Source: Alteromonadaceae bacterium Bs31
Lineage (GTDB): Bacteria > Pseudomonadota > Gammaproteobacteria > Pseudomonadales > Cellvibrionaceae
Assembly (NCBI GenBank): GCA_900177435.1
Contig: FXAI01000006.1
Location: 186,001 to 250,000, forward strand
Reading direction: 5' to 3'
DNA length: 64,000 nt
The notes beneath the pieces are model-generated. The model ran no database searches. It saw only the letters and a list, made by a program, of their open reading frames with translations, and was not told where the DNA came from. The position numbers and the translations under genes are program-made. This document shows positions 35,971 to 44,731 of the stretch, piece by piece; within the stretch, counting starts at the first letter, position 1; every line of letters starts with the position of its first letter.

Positions 35971-36063
35971 CGTCTTCTAAAAACAAATTTATTCATTGCT
36001 TGGTTGCCGTGGCTTGCTGTGGGAAAATGCCTGCTTTTCCAGCCAAGCTAAAGGATATTGTAC

Positions 36064-36915
36064 ATGCCTGCATTGCTTCTCGACGGTAAAGCCCTGGCGC
36101 AAAAAACCGAAGCAGAATTAACCGAGCGCGTTGCCTCACTTTACCAAAAAAGCGGCAGTAAACCGATACTTGCCACCATTCTGGTGGGGGACGACCCCGC
36201 CTCCGCCACCTACGTAAAAATGAAGGCTAACGCCTGTAATCGCATAGGCATGGGCTCACTCAAGGTGGAACTGCCCTCTTCCACGAGTACCGACGAGCTG
36301 CTGGCAAAAATCGACGAACTCAACCATAACCCGGATGTTCACGGCATTCTGTTACAACATCCCGTACCTTCTCAGATTGATGAAAGGCTGTGTTTTGACG
36401 CTATTGACCTTACAAAAGACGTTGATGGCGTTACCTGCCTTGGCTTCGGCCGTATGTCTATGGGTGAGGAAGCCTATGGCTGCGCCACACCAAAAGGCAT
36501 TATGCGCTTATTGCAAGCTTACGATATCGCTATAGAAGGCCGTCACGCAGTGGTTGTAGGCCGCAGCCCGATACTAGGCAAGCCTATGGCACTTATGCTC
36601 TTAAACGAGAACGCTACGGTTACAATCTGTCATTCACGTACTCAAAACCTGCAGTCCCATATCTCACAGGCCGATATCATTGTGGGAGCCGTTGGTATAC
36701 CAGAGTTTATTAAGGCCGATTGGATTAAGGACGGCGCTGTTGTGGTGGATGCGGGTTACCATCCTGGAGGGATTGGGGATGTTGAACTCTCAGCACTGCA
36801 CGACAAAGCCAGTGCCATTACCCCGGTACCAGGGGGCGTCGGCCCCATGACCATAAACACACTTATCTACCAAACGGTTGAGTCTGCAGAAAAGGCTTTA
36901 GCAGACAAGCAGTAA
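36064..36915 (+). CDS. folD: Bifunctional methylenetetrahydrofolate dehydrogenase / cyclohydrolase
   Basis: Interconverts 5,10-methylene-THF and 10-formyl-THF with NADP in one-carbon metabolism. The catalytic lysine is K54 in ATYVKMKAN, as in E. coli. [16 protein letters not shown] and the NADP-site [13 protein letters not shown] are present, ending with [12 protein letters not shown]. Length 283. I chose ATG 36064, with AAGGA eight bases upstream; TTG 36058 is the only longer option. It starts a run with rsuA (11-base gap) and rsmC. Confidence 0.97.
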   Translation: MPALLLDGKALAQKTEAELTERVASLYQKSGSKPILATILVGDDPASATYVKMKANACNRIGMGSLKVELPSSTSTDELLAKIDELNHNPDVHGILLQHPVPSQIDERLCFDAIDLTKDVDGVTCLGFGRMSMGEEAYGCATPKGIMRLLQAYDIAIEGRHAVVVGRSPILGKPMALMLLNENATVTICHSRTQNLQSHISQADIIVGAVGIPEFIKADWIKDGAVVVDAGYHPGGIGDVELSALHDKASAITPVPGGVGPMTINTLIYQTVESAEKALADKQ

Positions 36916-36926
36916 ACTCCTCGACC

Positions 36927-37640
36927 ATGCGCCTCGATAAATTTCTCGCCGACAACAGCCCTTATAGCCGCAAGCAAGTCGCAAGTTTAATAAAACAGGG
37001 GCGCATACGCATCAACAGCGAGAGGGCTTCCTCCAGCTCGGTTAAGCTGGGTCGCGAAGATTCAGTTACTCTCGACGAGCAAGTGATTGAGCCTTTTGGT
37101 GACTACTACCTCATGCTCAATAAACCTGTAGGCTATGTGAGTGCGACCAGCGACAGTGTGCATGCAACAGTGATCGACCTTCTGCACTCTGCCCTCCCCT
37201 CAAAACTTCTGAAAAGCCTCCAGATTGCTGGGCGCCTGGATATCGATACAACCGGTTTGGTGTTGCTCACCAACGACGGTCAATGGAATCACGCCATCAC
37301 CGCACCATCGCGAGCATGCAGTAAGGTGTATCTGGTTGAAACTGAAAACGACATTTCCCCAGAAACTGAAGTGATATTTAATCAGGGCATTTTGCTGCAC
37401 GGCGAAAAGAAGCCCACCCGCCCCGCAACAATCCAGCAATTAGGCCCGCGCAAGGCCAGACTAAGCATCGCTGAAGGCAAATATCATCAAGTAAAGCGCA
37501 TGTTCGCCGCTTGTAACAATCGTGTAGTCTCACTGCACCGCATGTCTGTGGGGGCAATCTCACTCGATGAGAAGCTGGCACAGGGCGAGTACAGGCGTTT
37601 ATCTGCGGATGAAGTTCAATCTGTTTATGCAAAAACTTAA
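36927..37640 (+). CDS. rsuA: 16S rRNA pseudouridine-516 synthase RsuA
   Basis: Makes pseudouridine 516 in 16S rRNA during 30S assembly. The N-terminal S4 RNA-binding domain (about 1-45) begins MRLDKFLADNSPYSRKQV. The catalytic aspartate is D105 in AGRLDIDTTGLVLLTNDG, with KVYLVE and the C-terminal KYHQVKRMFAAC typical of the RsuA/RluB/E/F group. Length 237 matches. It is read between folD and rsmC; its TAA ends two bases before the next ATG. Confidence 0.93.
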   Translation: MRLDKFLADNSPYSRKQVASLIKQGRIRINSERASSSSVKLGREDSVTLDEQVIEPFGDYYLMLNKPVGYVSATSDSVHATVIDLLHSALPSKLLKSLQIAGRLDIDTTGLVLLTNDGQWNHAITAPSRACSKVYLVETENDISPETEVIFNQGILLHGEKKPTRPATIQQLGPRKARLSIAEGKYHQVKRMFAACNNRVVSLHRMSVGAISLDEKLAQGEYRRLSADEVQSVYAKT

Positions 37641-37641
37641 T

Positions 37642-38721
37642 ATGGCAAACTCTTTAGACGTATTAACGCTACTTTTTAATGCCGCAGCGGAAGTACAGAG
37701 CGCAAACTGTTTATTTTTACTGGACGAAAATACTTCGACAAATCAGCTGGACCATTTGTCTCGGTTTGACGCGCCTTATGTCATAAGCAATCGCTTCGAT
37801 ATCTACCAGCACGCATTAACAGTGGTTAAGGATTCAAACCGCGTTTACTTTTCTGATTTCGATGTGCAAGCCTTGCCAGAACATTTTTTTGACTGCATTG
37901 TTTATCGGGTTTCAAAGGAAAAAGCACTTACTCATTGGTGTTTAAACACCATAAGCGAACGGCTTTCACCCAGTGGCAAGCTTCTTGTTGGCGGCAAGAA
38001 AGAAGATGGATTAAAGTCCTATGTCAAAAACTGCAATAAACAACTGGGTTTAAGGGGCAAAGAAAAAAAATATGGCAATAATTACCTCGCACATTTAAGG
38101 CCTTGTGCAGACTTTAGCAGAGAGGAAAGCAACAAGCTGGATGACAAAAATTATAAGGATTTACGCACTATTGGGGAGGCTTTTGGCTCTGCGCTACAGA
38201 GCAAACCCGGACTATTCGGCTGGGACAAAATAGACGAAGGCAGCGCTTTATTGGCTCACTGCCTTAAACACTATTTGCAACAAGAGAACTGCCAGAGTGC
38301 TGAAATGTCAGCCCTGGACCTGGGTTGTGGTTATGGTTATCTTGCTCTGGCTCTCCATGATGCTAACTTTAAACGTATTATTGCCACGGACAACAATGCT
38401 GCGGCTTTGCTCTGTTGCCAGTTAAACCTTTCTTTGGCAGGCTCCGCAGACTTTGAGGTTATAGCAAGCGATTGTGGTGACAAACTTCAAGAGCGCGTGG
38501 ATTTTATACTGTGCAATCCACCCTTTCACTCGGGTTTTGATAATGATACTGCGCTCACATCAAAGTTTGTTGAAGCAGCCTCAATGCGTTTAAAACCAGG
38601 GGGCTCAGCACTCTTTGTTGTGAACGCATTTATCCCAATTGAAAAAGTGGCAAAACGCTATTTTAAGCGATGTGAGGCCCTTCACAATAACAAACGTTTT
38701 AAAGTACTGTTACTACAGTAA
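37642..38721 (+). CDS. rsmC: Class I SAM-dependent rRNA methyltransferase, RsmC-like (m2G1207)
   Basis: About 359 residues arranged as a duplicated methyltransferase: a non-catalytic N-terminal half and a catalytic C-terminal half with LDLGCGYGYLALAL near residue 227 and the N2-guanine motif CNPPFHSG near 292. RsmC methylates G1207 of 16S rRNA; RlmG (23S G1835) shares the layout, so specificity is not certain. KPGLFGWDKIDEGSALL matches the RsmC linker better. The start is ATG 37642 just after rsuA; an in-frame ATG at 37627 would overlap. Confidence 0.8.
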   Translation: MANSLDVLTLLFNAAAEVQSANCLFLLDENTSTNQLDHLSRFDAPYVISNRFDIYQHALTVVKDSNRVYFSDFDVQALPEHFFDCIVYRVSKEKALTHWCLNTISERLSPSGKLLVGGKKEDGLKSYVKNCNKQLGLRGKEKKYGNNYLAHLRPCADFSREESNKLDDKNYKDLRTIGEAFGSALQSKPGLFGWDKIDEGSALLAHCLKHYLQQENCQSAEMSALDLGCGYGYLALALHDANFKRIIATDNNAAALLCCQLNLSLAGSADFEVIASDCGDKLQERVDFILCNPPFHSGFDNDTALTSKFVEAASMRLKPGGSALFVVNAFIPIEKVAKRYFKRCEALHNNKRFKVLLLQ

Positions 38722-38745
38722 CTTCAACAAAAAAATGCGGCGTAC

Positions 38746-39069
38746 TTACTTGGCTCGCTTCAGCAAGTCTTCGTAGCCGCCCTCATTTACGACATTGGTG
38801 TACCCCATTTTCTCCAGCACGCCTTTCGCAATTCCAGAGCGATTACCCGAGCGACAATAGACATGTATGCTGGCGTTTTTGTCCTTGCTTACCTCTGCTA
38901 TTTTTTTGTCGATTATGTCGTGAGGAATATTGATGGCGTTATTATAAGCACCACCGCTATATTCATTTGCGCTACGAACATCAATCCAAATTTCTTTATC
39001 GTCGGCCATACAAACTCCTAGGAAACAGCTTAAAATGAGAAACACACTTAAGTTTTTTATATAATTCAT
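38746..39069 (-). CDS. Periplasmic rhodanese-like sulfurtransferase (PspE-like)
   Basis: A 107-residue single rhodanese domain behind a signal peptide (IKNLSVFLILSCFLGVCMA, cleavage before DDKEIW). The active-site loop is YCRSGNRSG near residue 72, matching PspE and GlpE. It should transfer sulfane sulfur from thiosulfate or polysulfide in the periplasm. It follows the spermidine-synthase-like gene by 15 bases on the same strand. Confidence 0.88.
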   Translation of the reverse strand: MNYIKNLSVFLILSCFLGVCMADDKEIWIDVRSANEYSGGAYNNAINIPHDIIDKKIAEVSKDKNASIHVYCRSGNRSGIAKGVLEKMGYTNVVNEGGYEDLLKRAK

Positions 39070-39084
39070 TGTGCAGCCTCTTGG

Positions 39085-39864
39085 TTAAAACAAACGTCTT
39101 ATTTTGAAATCCATGATTTTGCGAATACTCGATGGCGAGTATTGAAGCCCGGATAGTTTTTTTAGAATGCTTTTTTTTCCAGCACCAGGGGGAAGTACCT
39201 TCTTGTACAGTACCAGTATTGCATTATCATACATGCTTTTCTGGAACACAAACACACTACCGAAGGCTGCTCTGCCCGACAGAGGCAAAGCTTTCACAGC
39301 ACCCCTCGCCTGAGCAGTCGATTCCATATTCATTACAAGCATGCCTGTGCTTGTGAGCATTCCGCCTAAGGCTGACATCCAATTTTTGTCTGCAGCAAGC
39401 GCTCGCCTGGGCTCTGGTTTTGTTGCCGAGGTACTTGCCTCTGCAATAAAAAGATCTTCCAGCAAGTAGTCGAATGTCTCCTTTTTGTGTTGATGCTCTT
39501 CTAGCCAGCGCTCGGCGCTAGAGTGTATAAGTTGCGTTTTCGCTGTGTTTACCTGAAAGAATCGCTGTGCAATATTCAAATGCACACGATCCAGGTCAAC
39601 GCCAATTATTTCCTGTAATGCAAAAAAATGCTCCAATTGCTTAATTACGGCGCCGCCTCCAACACCCAGTATGGCTGCGGATTTTGGTGTATCGCTCTGA
39701 AGGAAGGCAGGCAATGTAAATAAGTCCCAAAGGCTGCCTGAAAGTGGCGCATTGGGGTTCCATTGCGTATGGAATACACCATCAGTGTACAGGCGCACTG
39801 AAGCCCCCGCTGTCCTCACCTCATAGTGCTTGTGTTTTAACTTTTTCTGCCAGATAACGCTCAC
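39085..39864 (-). CDS. Spermidine synthase-like SAM-binding enzyme
   Basis: A 259-residue protein with a Rossmann-type SAM/dcSAM-binding core: ILGVGGGAVIKQLE near residue 65 and IGVDLDRVHLNIA near 91, then YLLEDLFIAE. The full catalytic set of SpeE is not evident and the N-terminal oligomerisation region is short, so it may be a methyltransferase of the SpeE superfamily rather than a true spermidine synthase. It lies between a lipoprotein hydrolase and a periplasmic rhodanese on the same strand. Confidence 0.7.
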   Translation of the reverse strand: MSVIWQKKLKHKHYEVRTAGASVRLYTDGVFHTQWNPNAPLSGSLWDLFTLPAFLQSDTPKSAAILGVGGGAVIKQLEHFFALQEIIGVDLDRVHLNIAQRFFQVNTAKTQLIHSSAERWLEEHQHKKETFDYLLEDLFIAEASTSATKPEPRRALAADKNWMSALGGMLTSTGMLVMNMESTAQARGAVKALPLSGRAAFGSVFVFQKSMYDNAILVLYKKVLPPGAGKKSILKKLSGLQYSPSSIRKIMDFKIRRLF

Positions 39865-39867
39865 GAC

Positions 39868-41448
39868 TTAGGGCTCACAATAGCTAATAAGATTGTTTGA
39901 CGGGCCCTCAGTTATCCAGGCAGTCAGCAACTCAAACTGGCAAGAACCATTACCAATAAGGCTGTGCCCGGATTTTGGCACAGTTATTAACATAGGCCTA
40001 CTTTCTCCCAGTGCTAAGTCCTCAGCCAAGGTTTCAGCCCATGAAGCTGGCGTAACGTGATCCCACTCCCCAGCGAGCATCAGCGTCGCAAGGCTGTCGT
40101 TATACTTTTCGTCAATGCCTGCCAGTGCAGAGTTAAAGGGGGGTAGTTTACAAACATCATATCGAGCGTTTACCGAGAGGTAGTCTTGCCATTGAGGGTA
40201 GAGGCTTGAGGCTCTGTGCCAAACCTCATTGGACTCTCTCTGGTTATCGTTACATTCACTGGCAAAAAACACCATTGAGCTAAAAGCAGGGTCATAGCTA
40301 CCATTAACAAAGACCTCTGCAACGTGCTTTAACGCGCCAGGAAAGCCCTGCTGGGCGCTCGTTTGTGAAAACTCTTCCAAGCCTGCGTAAAAATCTGTCA
40401 GTAGGTTTTCATCGTAATTCACGAAGGATAGTAAGGCCTGCATTCTGTGTTCATTCATGTACAGCCGATACTTATTCTCAGCCGTTACCGCGGTGTTCAC
40501 AGCGCCAAGACCAGCATGCCAGTTATCGACACTCAACAATAATGTCTGGTGGTTTTTATCTGAGAGCGCGCGAATTTTACTCAGCACTTTGTTCCACAGT
40601 TGGCGAAATTCCCGCGGGTTCTGATGGCTGTAACTGGCATAGCGGCTAGCGTGAATAGAGAAGAGTTTTTCCTGTAAGGCTGCCCATTCGCTTTGCCTGC
40701 CGGCATGAAAGGGGTAGACCGAGTCCAGTATTAAAGACGCTATATCTAACTCACTGTCAGCTTTAGAGAGCGAGGCAGCCTCTAAGGCAATTCTAGTACC
40801 GTATGAAATGCCCCACAAATGCTTCTGCTCATAGACTAATTCGGAAAGAATACCTGTTACATCCTTCGCCTGAGCGGCTGCCCTAAAAACACTCACACCG
40901 GCTTTGTTGCCAAGCGCCTCTTTTAACCAAAGGTCAAATTCCAGCAAACAGTTGTTCAGTACTTTACTGGCTAATTTTGTTTCTTGTTCATAGTTAAGGT
41001 TTTGAGACATGAGCTGCAATGAAGCAGCTTCATAAGCGGGGCATTGCCACTGGGGCGCAGTACCGGGTACCCCTCTTGGGTTAAATATAAGCACGTCAGC
41101 ATTTAAATCGCTCTCCTCGTAGAGGTGCATAAGTGCTTGTAGTTGTTCCTGGCTGGTTTGCAGTCCGTTACCTGGCCCACCAGGAATGCGCATGAGCAAG
41201 TGCTTAGCCGAAAAACCTGTTTTGGAAAATACTACTACCGGTAAACGAAAATTGGCTTTCGAGTGAAAGGTATAGCATCGTATATCAATAGCATCGCTCT
41301 GTTCCCAGAACTTACAGGTAGCAGGCTTGAGTTTTTGTGCGTCTGGCGGGAAATCTTTTCTTGTTGATGAAGCTGTTTCGAGTTCCTTGCCACAAGCAGA
41401 AACGAAAAGCAGTACAAGCAATAAACAAAAATACTGCACCTGCATCAT
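39868..41448 (-). CDS. Alpha/beta-hydrolase lipoprotein, tripeptidyl-aminopeptidase-like (S33)
   Basis: A 526-residue exported hydrolase. The lipobox VSAC with C19 marks it as a lipoprotein. The nucleophile elbow is LWGISYGTRIALE near residue 211, the oxyanion strand LLMRIPGGPGNG comes earlier, and the acid and histidine are suggested by LAGEWDHVTPASWAE and VPKSGHSLIGNGSC. The large insertion with a C-terminal TAP-like part fits the S33 exopeptidase group. The ATG at 41448 overlaps the pseudouridine synthase stop (ATGA). Confidence 0.8.
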   Translation of the reverse strand: MMQVQYFCLLLVLLFVSACGKELETASSTRKDFPPDAQKLKPATCKFWEQSDAIDIRCYTFHSKANFRLPVVVFSKTGFSAKHLLMRIPGGPGNGLQTSQEQLQALMHLYEESDLNADVLIFNPRGVPGTAPQWQCPAYEAASLQLMSQNLNYEQETKLASKVLNNCLLEFDLWLKEALGNKAGVSVFRAAAQAKDVTGILSELVYEQKHLWGISYGTRIALEAASLSKADSELDIASLILDSVYPFHAGRQSEWAALQEKLFSIHASRYASYSHQNPREFRQLWNKVLSKIRALSDKNHQTLLLSVDNWHAGLGAVNTAVTAENKYRLYMNEHRMQALLSFVNYDENLLTDFYAGLEEFSQTSAQQGFPGALKHVAEVFVNGSYDPAFSSMVFFASECNDNQRESNEVWHRASSLYPQWQDYLSVNARYDVCKLPPFNSALAGIDEKYNDSLATLMLAGEWDHVTPASWAETLAEDLALGESRPMLITVPKSGHSLIGNGSCQFELLTAWITEGPSNNLISYCEP

Positions 41449-42125
41449 GTCTTTATGTTTGGCCAATTAAGCTCTGTGCTTGCTGAAAGTTTTCTTATCT
41501 TGGCGCTTATATCAGAACGGGTGAAGAATTCCCCCTCTTGGGGCTGTTGCTCGAATTCATAATTGTGCCCATCCAAAGTAAACGCCAGGCTATATGCGTG
41601 AAGATAGCACCTGTCTGCAGGTTCTCCACCATAGCGATCATCACCCAGAATGGGGGCCGATATAGATCGCATCATTACTCTTAGCTGATGAGTTTTACCT
41701 GTGTGCGGCTTGAGTATGTATAAGCGCCTGCCCTCACCAAGCGAGGTACTGGAAAACTGTGTAATGGCTGGGTTAGCTGACGTTCGAGCCAGCATCCAGC
41801 AACCGTTTCTGGCGGGTTTCATATCACCCTTTATCAGCCCTTGTTTCTTTTTAGGCTTTGCCGTACCAATAGCGAGGTAGATCTTGCTGATCATTTTTTG
41901 CTCGAAGAGCTGAGATATCTTGCTGTTCGCACTTTTACCTTTGGCGAATATCACCAAGCCTGAGGTGCTGGCATCCAGCCTGTGACAAGGATATAGCTGT
42001 GTATCGTTAAACTGCGCGCGCACGCTTTGTGTAAGGCTATCAGCCCCACCGTGGGTAGTTAATTTGACTGGCTTATGAATGAGTATAAATTGATCAGCTT
42101 CGGCAATAAGGTCTATTAACATCAA
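41445..42125 (-). CDS. RluA-family pseudouridine synthase
   Basis: A 226-residue single-domain synthase with no S4 domain. The catalytic motif CHRLDASTSGLVIF holds the conserved Asp near residue 54, followed by KIYLAIG and HTGKTHQLRVMM. The RNA target (tRNA or rRNA) cannot be read from the sequence; the short form without S4 recalls TruC and RluA. It overlaps both neighbours by four bases, giving a three-gene coupled string with the coiled-coil and lipoprotein genes. Confidence 0.85.
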   Translation of the reverse strand: MMLIDLIAEADQFILIHKPVKLTTHGGADSLTQSVRAQFNDTQLYPCHRLDASTSGLVIFAKGKSANSKISQLFEQKMISKIYLAIGTAKPKKKQGLIKGDMKPARNGCWMLARTSANPAITQFSSTSLGEGRRLYILKPHTGKTHQLRVMMRSISAPILGDDRYGGEPADRCYLHAYSLAFTLDGHNYEFEQQPQEGEFFTRSDISAKIRKLSASTELNWPNIKT

Positions 42126-42475
42126 ATGCTCTCTGGAGAGTCTTGCTCTGGCTCAGGATTATGCTCTAACTCCTCCGTCAAACGATCCGAAAGCTGCTCC
42201 AGTTTATCGATGAATTGCTCTGCCATATCCTCCCATTTCTTGGACAGGTCATCTGCTTCTTTCTCGATAATCTTAGCTGGCACCTGCTTCTCCAAGTTGA
42301 ACTTGTCTTGCTCCAAGCTTAGAACTTGCTGCTCCAAGGCTGAAATCTGCTCTTTCTGTAGCTCAATATCAGCGCTCAAGCTAAGTAGCTGCTGGTCTTT
42401 GCTATGCGCCTGCAAGGCGCAGTAGCCTGCAAACGTTAGTGAAATCAAGGTGATAAGGGCAAGAAACTTATTCAT
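42122..42475 (-). CDS. Small membrane-anchored coiled-coil protein, hypothetical
   Basis: 117 residues. The N-terminal hydrophobic segment FLALITLISLTFAGYCALQ is a signal anchor or signal peptide. Residues about 30-100 form a strongly heptad coiled coil (LQKEQISALEQQVLSLEQ), with an acidic tail. No family recognised. Its stop overlaps the pseudouridine synthase start (ATGA), so it is the first gene of that string. Function unknown. Confidence 0.7.
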   Translation of the reverse strand: MNKFLALITLISLTFAGYCALQAHSKDQQLLSLSADIELQKEQISALEQQVLSLEQDKFNLEKQVPAKIIEKEADDLSKKWEDMAEQFIDKLEQLSDRLTEELEHNPEPEQDSPESI

Positions 42476-42612
42476 GAGGGAAACTGAGGTAATTTATTTG
42501 CCGCAATATTGTCATACTTTAGCCGCTGCGACAAAAACCATACTCAGATGGTGACTATGCTAACGCAGCTCCCTATAATTTTGCCTGACTTTGTACCGGA
42601 TAGGATTCAGTA

Positions 42613-43161
42613 ATGAAACTAAGCGCAGCATTCTTACTTATTTGCCTAAGCTCCCTGGCGTTTGCAGGAAAGAATGATATGGACCAGGAGGAAATGGCCA
42701 ATCAGATTCTCGCCAACTCCAAGGGCGGGCCTGAGATTAGCCCGTTAAACTGGCTCAACGAAAATTTCCTGGAGCGGCAGCGAAAATCAGTCAATAACTT
42801 AACCGCCACTCACTTCGGTCGGCGTTTACTTGGCGACAAACGCGATATACCTTTACTGCAGCGCATTATAGATGAGGGAGTAATCCCAACGAATAAAACA
42901 ATGGATCTGCAGGCGCTGGGTGTAGTACTTGGTGATATTTTTGTTAAAGAAAATAATAACTTATCGTGGGTGATATACAAAGATGACTTGGGCCCAACTC
43001 AAGCCGTTTGCGTAGCAGACACGACTAACTGCCTGTTTCCCATAACGATGCTTTCTCGGCGAATGGAAGTTGGTTTAAAACCAAGTGTTGAAAGAGTCTA
43101 TGCTGCTAACCTGGATGAGCTAAAGCCATTTTTTCCAAAGACTCCCTACTCCACCAAGTAA
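42613..43161 (+). CDS. DUF3806 family exported protein
   Basis: 182 residues with a clear signal peptide (SAAFLLICLSSLAFA-GKND). The mature part carries the DUF3806 pattern LQRIIDEGVIPTNKTMDLQA, GVVLGDIFVKENNNLSWV and LFPITMLSRRMEVG. Function unknown. It is divergent from the coiled-coil gene at 42475 and precedes the cold-shock gene; no clear terminator lies between. Confidence 0.75.
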   Translation: MKLSAAFLLICLSSLAFAGKNDMDQEEMANQILANSKGGPEISPLNWLNENFLERQRKSVNNLTATHFGRRLLGDKRDIPLLQRIIDEGVIPTNKTMDLQALGVVLGDIFVKENNNLSWVIYKDDLGPTQAVCVADTTNCLFPITMLSRRMEVGLKPSVERVYAANLDELKPFFPKTPYSTK

Positions 43162-43266
43162 ACCACTGTTGCTGGTTCGGCATGTCACGATAAGGCGCTT
43201 ATGCACCGTAATTGCACCAGAAAGTGCACCAAAGGCTCTCATGTAAAAAGAGCGTTTAAAATTGTA

Positions 43267-43295
43267 TTGTTTTCGTAATAGAACGGGCCTAGAAT
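43267..43295 (+). promoter_or_regulatory. Predicted promoter of the cold-shock gene
   Basis: TTGTTT (43267-43272), 17-base spacer, TAGAAT (43290-43295). A start near 43302 would give a leader of about 245 bases before the ATG, long like those of cspA-type genes. Confidence 0.5.
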
Positions 43296-43548
43296 CGCCA
43301 GTGGGAAGTGTGAAATGAGCCTTGTATAGGATTAACTCTAGTCTCTTGGAACAACCTTCTCCTTCTAGGAGTGGAAGAGCAAATGATTCTGGATCTAGCT
43401 AGCATTAGTCCTACCATGCACTTGGTAATTTCAATTTACCCAATAAGTTAATCTTGCCCTTGAGGAGTGAAAAGCTTGTCGCTTATCACCTTGATAGAGG
43501 TTTAGATTTAGCATCTGTAATACAGCTAGAAAGGTTTAAAGTAAGACA
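43296..43548 (+). other. Long structured leader of the cold-shock gene
   Basis: About 250 bases without an ORF between the predicted promoter and the CspA-like gene. A hairpin at 43356-43377 pairs CTTC-TCCT with AGGA-GTG-GAAG. AAAGG lies about 12 bases before the ATG. Cold-shock leaders in E. coli refold with temperature; that role here is inference. Confidence 0.45.
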
Positions 43549-43758
43549 ATGTCAGATAAAATTGATGGAACCGTAAAATGGTTCAACGAAAGTAAAGGTT
43601 ACGGTTTTATTTCTCGTGAAGGCGGTGCCGACCTGTTCGTTCACTTTAGTAATATTCAAGGCTCAGGCTTCAAAACGCTGAAAGAAGGCCAGGCCGTGAC
43701 GTTTACTGAAGGCACAGGCCAGAAAGGCCCACAAGCAGAGAACGTCGAGCCCGCATAA
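43549..43758 (+). CDS. CspA-family cold-shock protein
   Basis: A 69-residue single-stranded nucleic-acid-binding OB-fold protein acting as an RNA chaperone. RNP1 KGYGFIS and RNP2 LFVHF are intact, with [11 protein letters not shown] at the N-terminus and GPQAENVEP at the end. Which paralogue it is cannot be said, so I give no letter. The long untranslated leader fits temperature or growth regulation. Confidence 0.95.
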   Translation: MSDKIDGTVKWFNESKGYGFISREGGADLFVHFSNIQGSGFKTLKEGQAVTFTEGTGQKGPQAENVEPA

Positions 43759-43891
43759 GCTCGGTGTACCCTGGCAGCTAGCCCTAATCCGGAAGCTGTT
43801 CTGCCTCTAAATTTTCCTTGTCGTGTTGTGTTCCAGCAAGCGCGTGAGCGTTTCTTTGAATACGGCACGCTTATCTTTTGTTTAAAGAAAA

Positions 43892-44731
43892 TTACTGGCC
43901 CCCTCGTACCAGCACTTTGTCCATCAGGAAGGCAGGTAGTATCGCTCGTAAGAAGGCCATCAGGTAGGTAGCAAAAGTCACTTTGTATCGATAGCGCGGC
44001 CTAGGCGACTCTATGGCATGAATTACTTTTTGAACAACCGCTGTGGCTGGCAAGGTAAACGGCGCTGCTGGACCAGGCTTCTTTAAACGTAACAAGGCCT
44101 GCTGATATTTTTCCTTATGGCGAGATACGCCGAAATCCACTTCTTGCTCCAATGCGCGCAAAGCGTTAGCCCGAAACCTCGAGATGATCGGCCCCGGCTG
44201 AATAATACTTACTTTCACACTACTGCCTTTTAATTCCAGGCGCAGGGTATCTGTCAGCCCTTCCAGTGCAAACTTACTGGCGTTGTAGGCTCCACGTAAG
44301 GGCATGGCGACAAAACCCAGTACTGAACTGTTTTGCACAATGCGTGCGTCTTTTAGCTTCAACATCGCAGGCAGTAGTCCCACGGTGAGCTCATGAGTTC
44401 CAAAGAGATTGGTTTCAAACTGCTTTCTTAAAGTGGCCCGGCTCAGGTCTTCAACAGCTCCGGGTTGACCGTAAGCCCCATTATTGAACAAGGCGTATAC
44501 CTTCCCGCCGGAGATCGATAATATGGATCTGATCGCTGCTTGCACGGAAGCACTTTCTGCGAGATCCAGTAAGACTACCTCCTGAATACCTGCATTTTGT
44601 AATTTGGCTTTGTCGTTTTCATTTCGCACTGTAGCTATTACGCAATAGCCTCTGGCTGCAAGGCTTTCAGCAGCACAGAGTCCGATCCCGGAGGAGCATC
44701 CGGTTACCACAACGGTCTTTTTCTCACTCAT
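43892..44731 (-). CDS. Short-chain dehydrogenase/reductase
   Basis: Classical SDR of 279 residues. The NAD(P) motif TGCSSGIG is near residue 10, LFNNGAYG near 88, the catalytic serine in QNSSVLG near 134 and the YNASK pair near 147. A C-terminal hydrophobic segment (ATYLMAFLRAILPAFLMD) suggests membrane association. Substrate unknown; it resembles long-chain or retinol-type SDRs. The ATG at 44731 shares its A with the stop of the S1/P1 nuclease gene. Confidence 0.87.
   Translation of the reverse strand: MSEKKTVVVTGCSSGIGLCAAESLAARGYCVIATVRNENDKAKLQNAGIQEVVLLDLAESASVQAAIRSILSISGGKVYALFNNGAYGQPGAVEDLSRATLRKQFETNLFGTHELTVGLLPAMLKLKDARIVQNSSVLGFVAMPLRGAYNASKFALEGLTDTLRLELKGSSVKVSIIQPGPIISRFRANALRALEQEVDFGVSRHKEKYQQALLRLKKPGPAAPFTLPATAVVQKVIHAIESPRPRYRYKVTFATYLMAFLRAILPAFLMDKVLVRGGQ

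Noticed and set aside
35542-36051. Two frames of 71 and 81 codons over the tRNA cluster
   Set aside because: Both are translations of tRNA genes on the opposite strand.
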